Positions 63,267-64,000 of a stretch of 64,000 nucleotides of DNA are shown here, one piece after another; the first letter of the stretch is position 1, and each line of letters starts with the position of its first letter. The translations under genes and the position numbers were made by a program. The stretch comes from Sulfomarinibacter sp963733915 (lineage in GTDB: Bacteria > Acidobacteriota > Thermoanaerobaculia > Thermoanaerobaculales > Sulfomarinibacteraceae): the NCBI GenBank assembly GCA_963733915.1, contig CAVTEP010000011.1, forward strand, positions 558,001 to 622,000, in the 5' to 3' direction. The notes beneath the pieces were generated by a model. That model made no database searches and was not told the DNA's origin. It saw only the letters and a list, made by a program, of their open reading frames with translations.

Positions 63267-64000
63267 ATGCCCTACTCAGTAACACAACGAGCAAACCACA
63301 CCATCGAGGTCTCCGCCCACCTCGAACCGGAGGTTGTGAGCCGCGAGCGCGACGGCATTGTCCGTAACATTCGCCGCAAGGCGCGAGTTCCCGGATTTCG
63401 CCCCGGCAAAGCTCCCGATGTCGCGGTGCGCGCGCGCTATGCCGACGAGATTCGCGATGAGCTCAAAGACCACCTCACCGGTCTGTTATGGCAAGAGGTC
63501 TTTGACGGTGAGAAGGACATCGACCCGCTCACCAACCCACAGGTTCGCGATCTCGATTTCGGCGCCGACGGCGGGTTCTCATTCACTGCCGAGCTCGAGG
63601 TGCGGCCGCATTATGACCTTGTCGAGCTCGGCTCGCTCGACCTCCCCGAAGTTCCCACGGAGGTCAGCGACCAGGAGATCGATGGCGAGCTCGCCAAGGT
63701 TCAGGAGGAGCAGGCGTTGTGGGAGCCGGCCGAAGGCGAAGCAGCCGCCGATGGGATGCTTGTCGAGGTCGATCTCGAGGGCCGCGTTGAGGGAACAGAT
63801 GACGAGCCGTACAGCGAGCAGGACGCCCGCTTCGTGATCGGCTCGGACGCGGTCCCGGCCGAGGTCAACGAAGCGCTCCAGGGCGCAAGAGTGGGCGACA
63901 AGCGCATCGCCACCAAGGTCCTTCCGGAGGACCTCGAGGATTCATCCAGGGCCGGCAAACCCGTCAACTACACAGTCAAGGTCAAGGCGCTCAAACGCAA
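63267..64000 (+). CDS. tig: Trigger factor (partial, runs off the window)
   Basis: The visible 244 codons encode the ribosome-binding domain with VRNIRRKARVPGFRPGKAP (the trigger-factor signature loop region) and the start of the FKBP-type peptidyl-prolyl isomerase domain (GMLVEVDLEGRVEGTDDEPY...FVIGSDAVPAEVNEAL). It is a ribosome-associated chaperone for nascent chains. GGAGA precedes the ATG. In many genomes tig precedes clpP-clpX, which would be just outside. Confidence 0.93.
   Translation, partial: MPYSVTQRANHTIEVSAHLEPEVVSRERDGIVRNIRRKARVPGFRPGKAPDVAVRARYADEIRDELKDHLTGLLWQEVFDGEKDIDPLTNPQVRDLDFGADGGFSFTAELEVRPHYDLVELGSLDLPEVPTEVSDQEIDGELAKVQEEQALWEPAEGEAAADGMLVEVDLEGRVEGTDDEPYSEQDARFVIGSDAVPAEVNEALQGARVGDKRIATKVLPEDLEDSSRAGKPVNYTVKVKALKR

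Overview
This is a high-GC, gene-dense bacterial chromosome segment with an outer membrane: it encodes LptD, a TonB-type C-terminal domain and an NtrY-like kinase. Gene content and the style of the hypothetical proteins suggest Acidobacteriota (Thermoanaerobaculia/Holophagae-like). That assignment is an inference; there is no 16S gene here to test it.

Layout. 1-2.5 kb: end of a gap-pgk-tpiA-secG glycolysis/secretion operon. 2.5-6.3 kb: tRNA-Leu, the gltX-glnS operon on the minus strand, and two tRNA-Ser genes. 6.3-12.7 kb: lptD, ruvX, mltG, a pseudokinase-TonB fusion and HU. 12.9-18 kb: uvrA, smpB and a GAF/HD-GYP protein. 18-25.5 kb: DUF4390-NtrY, a TPR-like membrane protein, a broken RDD-like gene, DUF4177, a glycosyltransferase and xerC. 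25.5-33 kb: trmFO-dprA, an MBL phosphodiesterase, and pdxS-pdxT-enoyl-CoA hydratase.

33-50.6 kb is the classical origin neighbourhood. gyrA, gyrB, recF, dnaN and dnaA point left; rpmH, rnpA, yidC, khpB, mnmE, mnmG, rsmG, parA, parB and a bactofilin point right. The dnaN-dnaA gap holds several DnaA boxes, two of them head to head inside a 19-bp palindrome, and is the best oriC candidate. A perfect parS core overlaps the rsmG stop codon just upstream of parAB. 50.6-56.5 kb: ATP synthase genes b', b, delta, alpha, gamma, beta, epsilon, without a and c. 56.5-64 kb: an SNF-family transporter, tRNA-Pro, lexA, cutA, an RsbW/RsbV-like pair, an ECF sigma/anti-sigma pair, a phosphatase, a conserved hypothetical, tRNA-Lys, tRNA-Leu and the start of trigger factor.

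The most unusual signal is a dispersed repeat family. Two ~180-bp elements (8525-8703 and 29015-29197) share terminal arms and an internal hairpin with compensatory base changes. Solo arms occur elsewhere. Wherever an arm abuts a gene end, it supplies that gene's stop codon. Three genes, including essential gyrB, need a one-base frame correction; the gyrB site (CTT-AGT-C) resembles known +1 frameshift sites, but sequence error remains the simplest explanation. Several genes also have a -10 hexamer placed so that transcription would start at or next to the start codon, suggesting frequent leaderless mRNAs.
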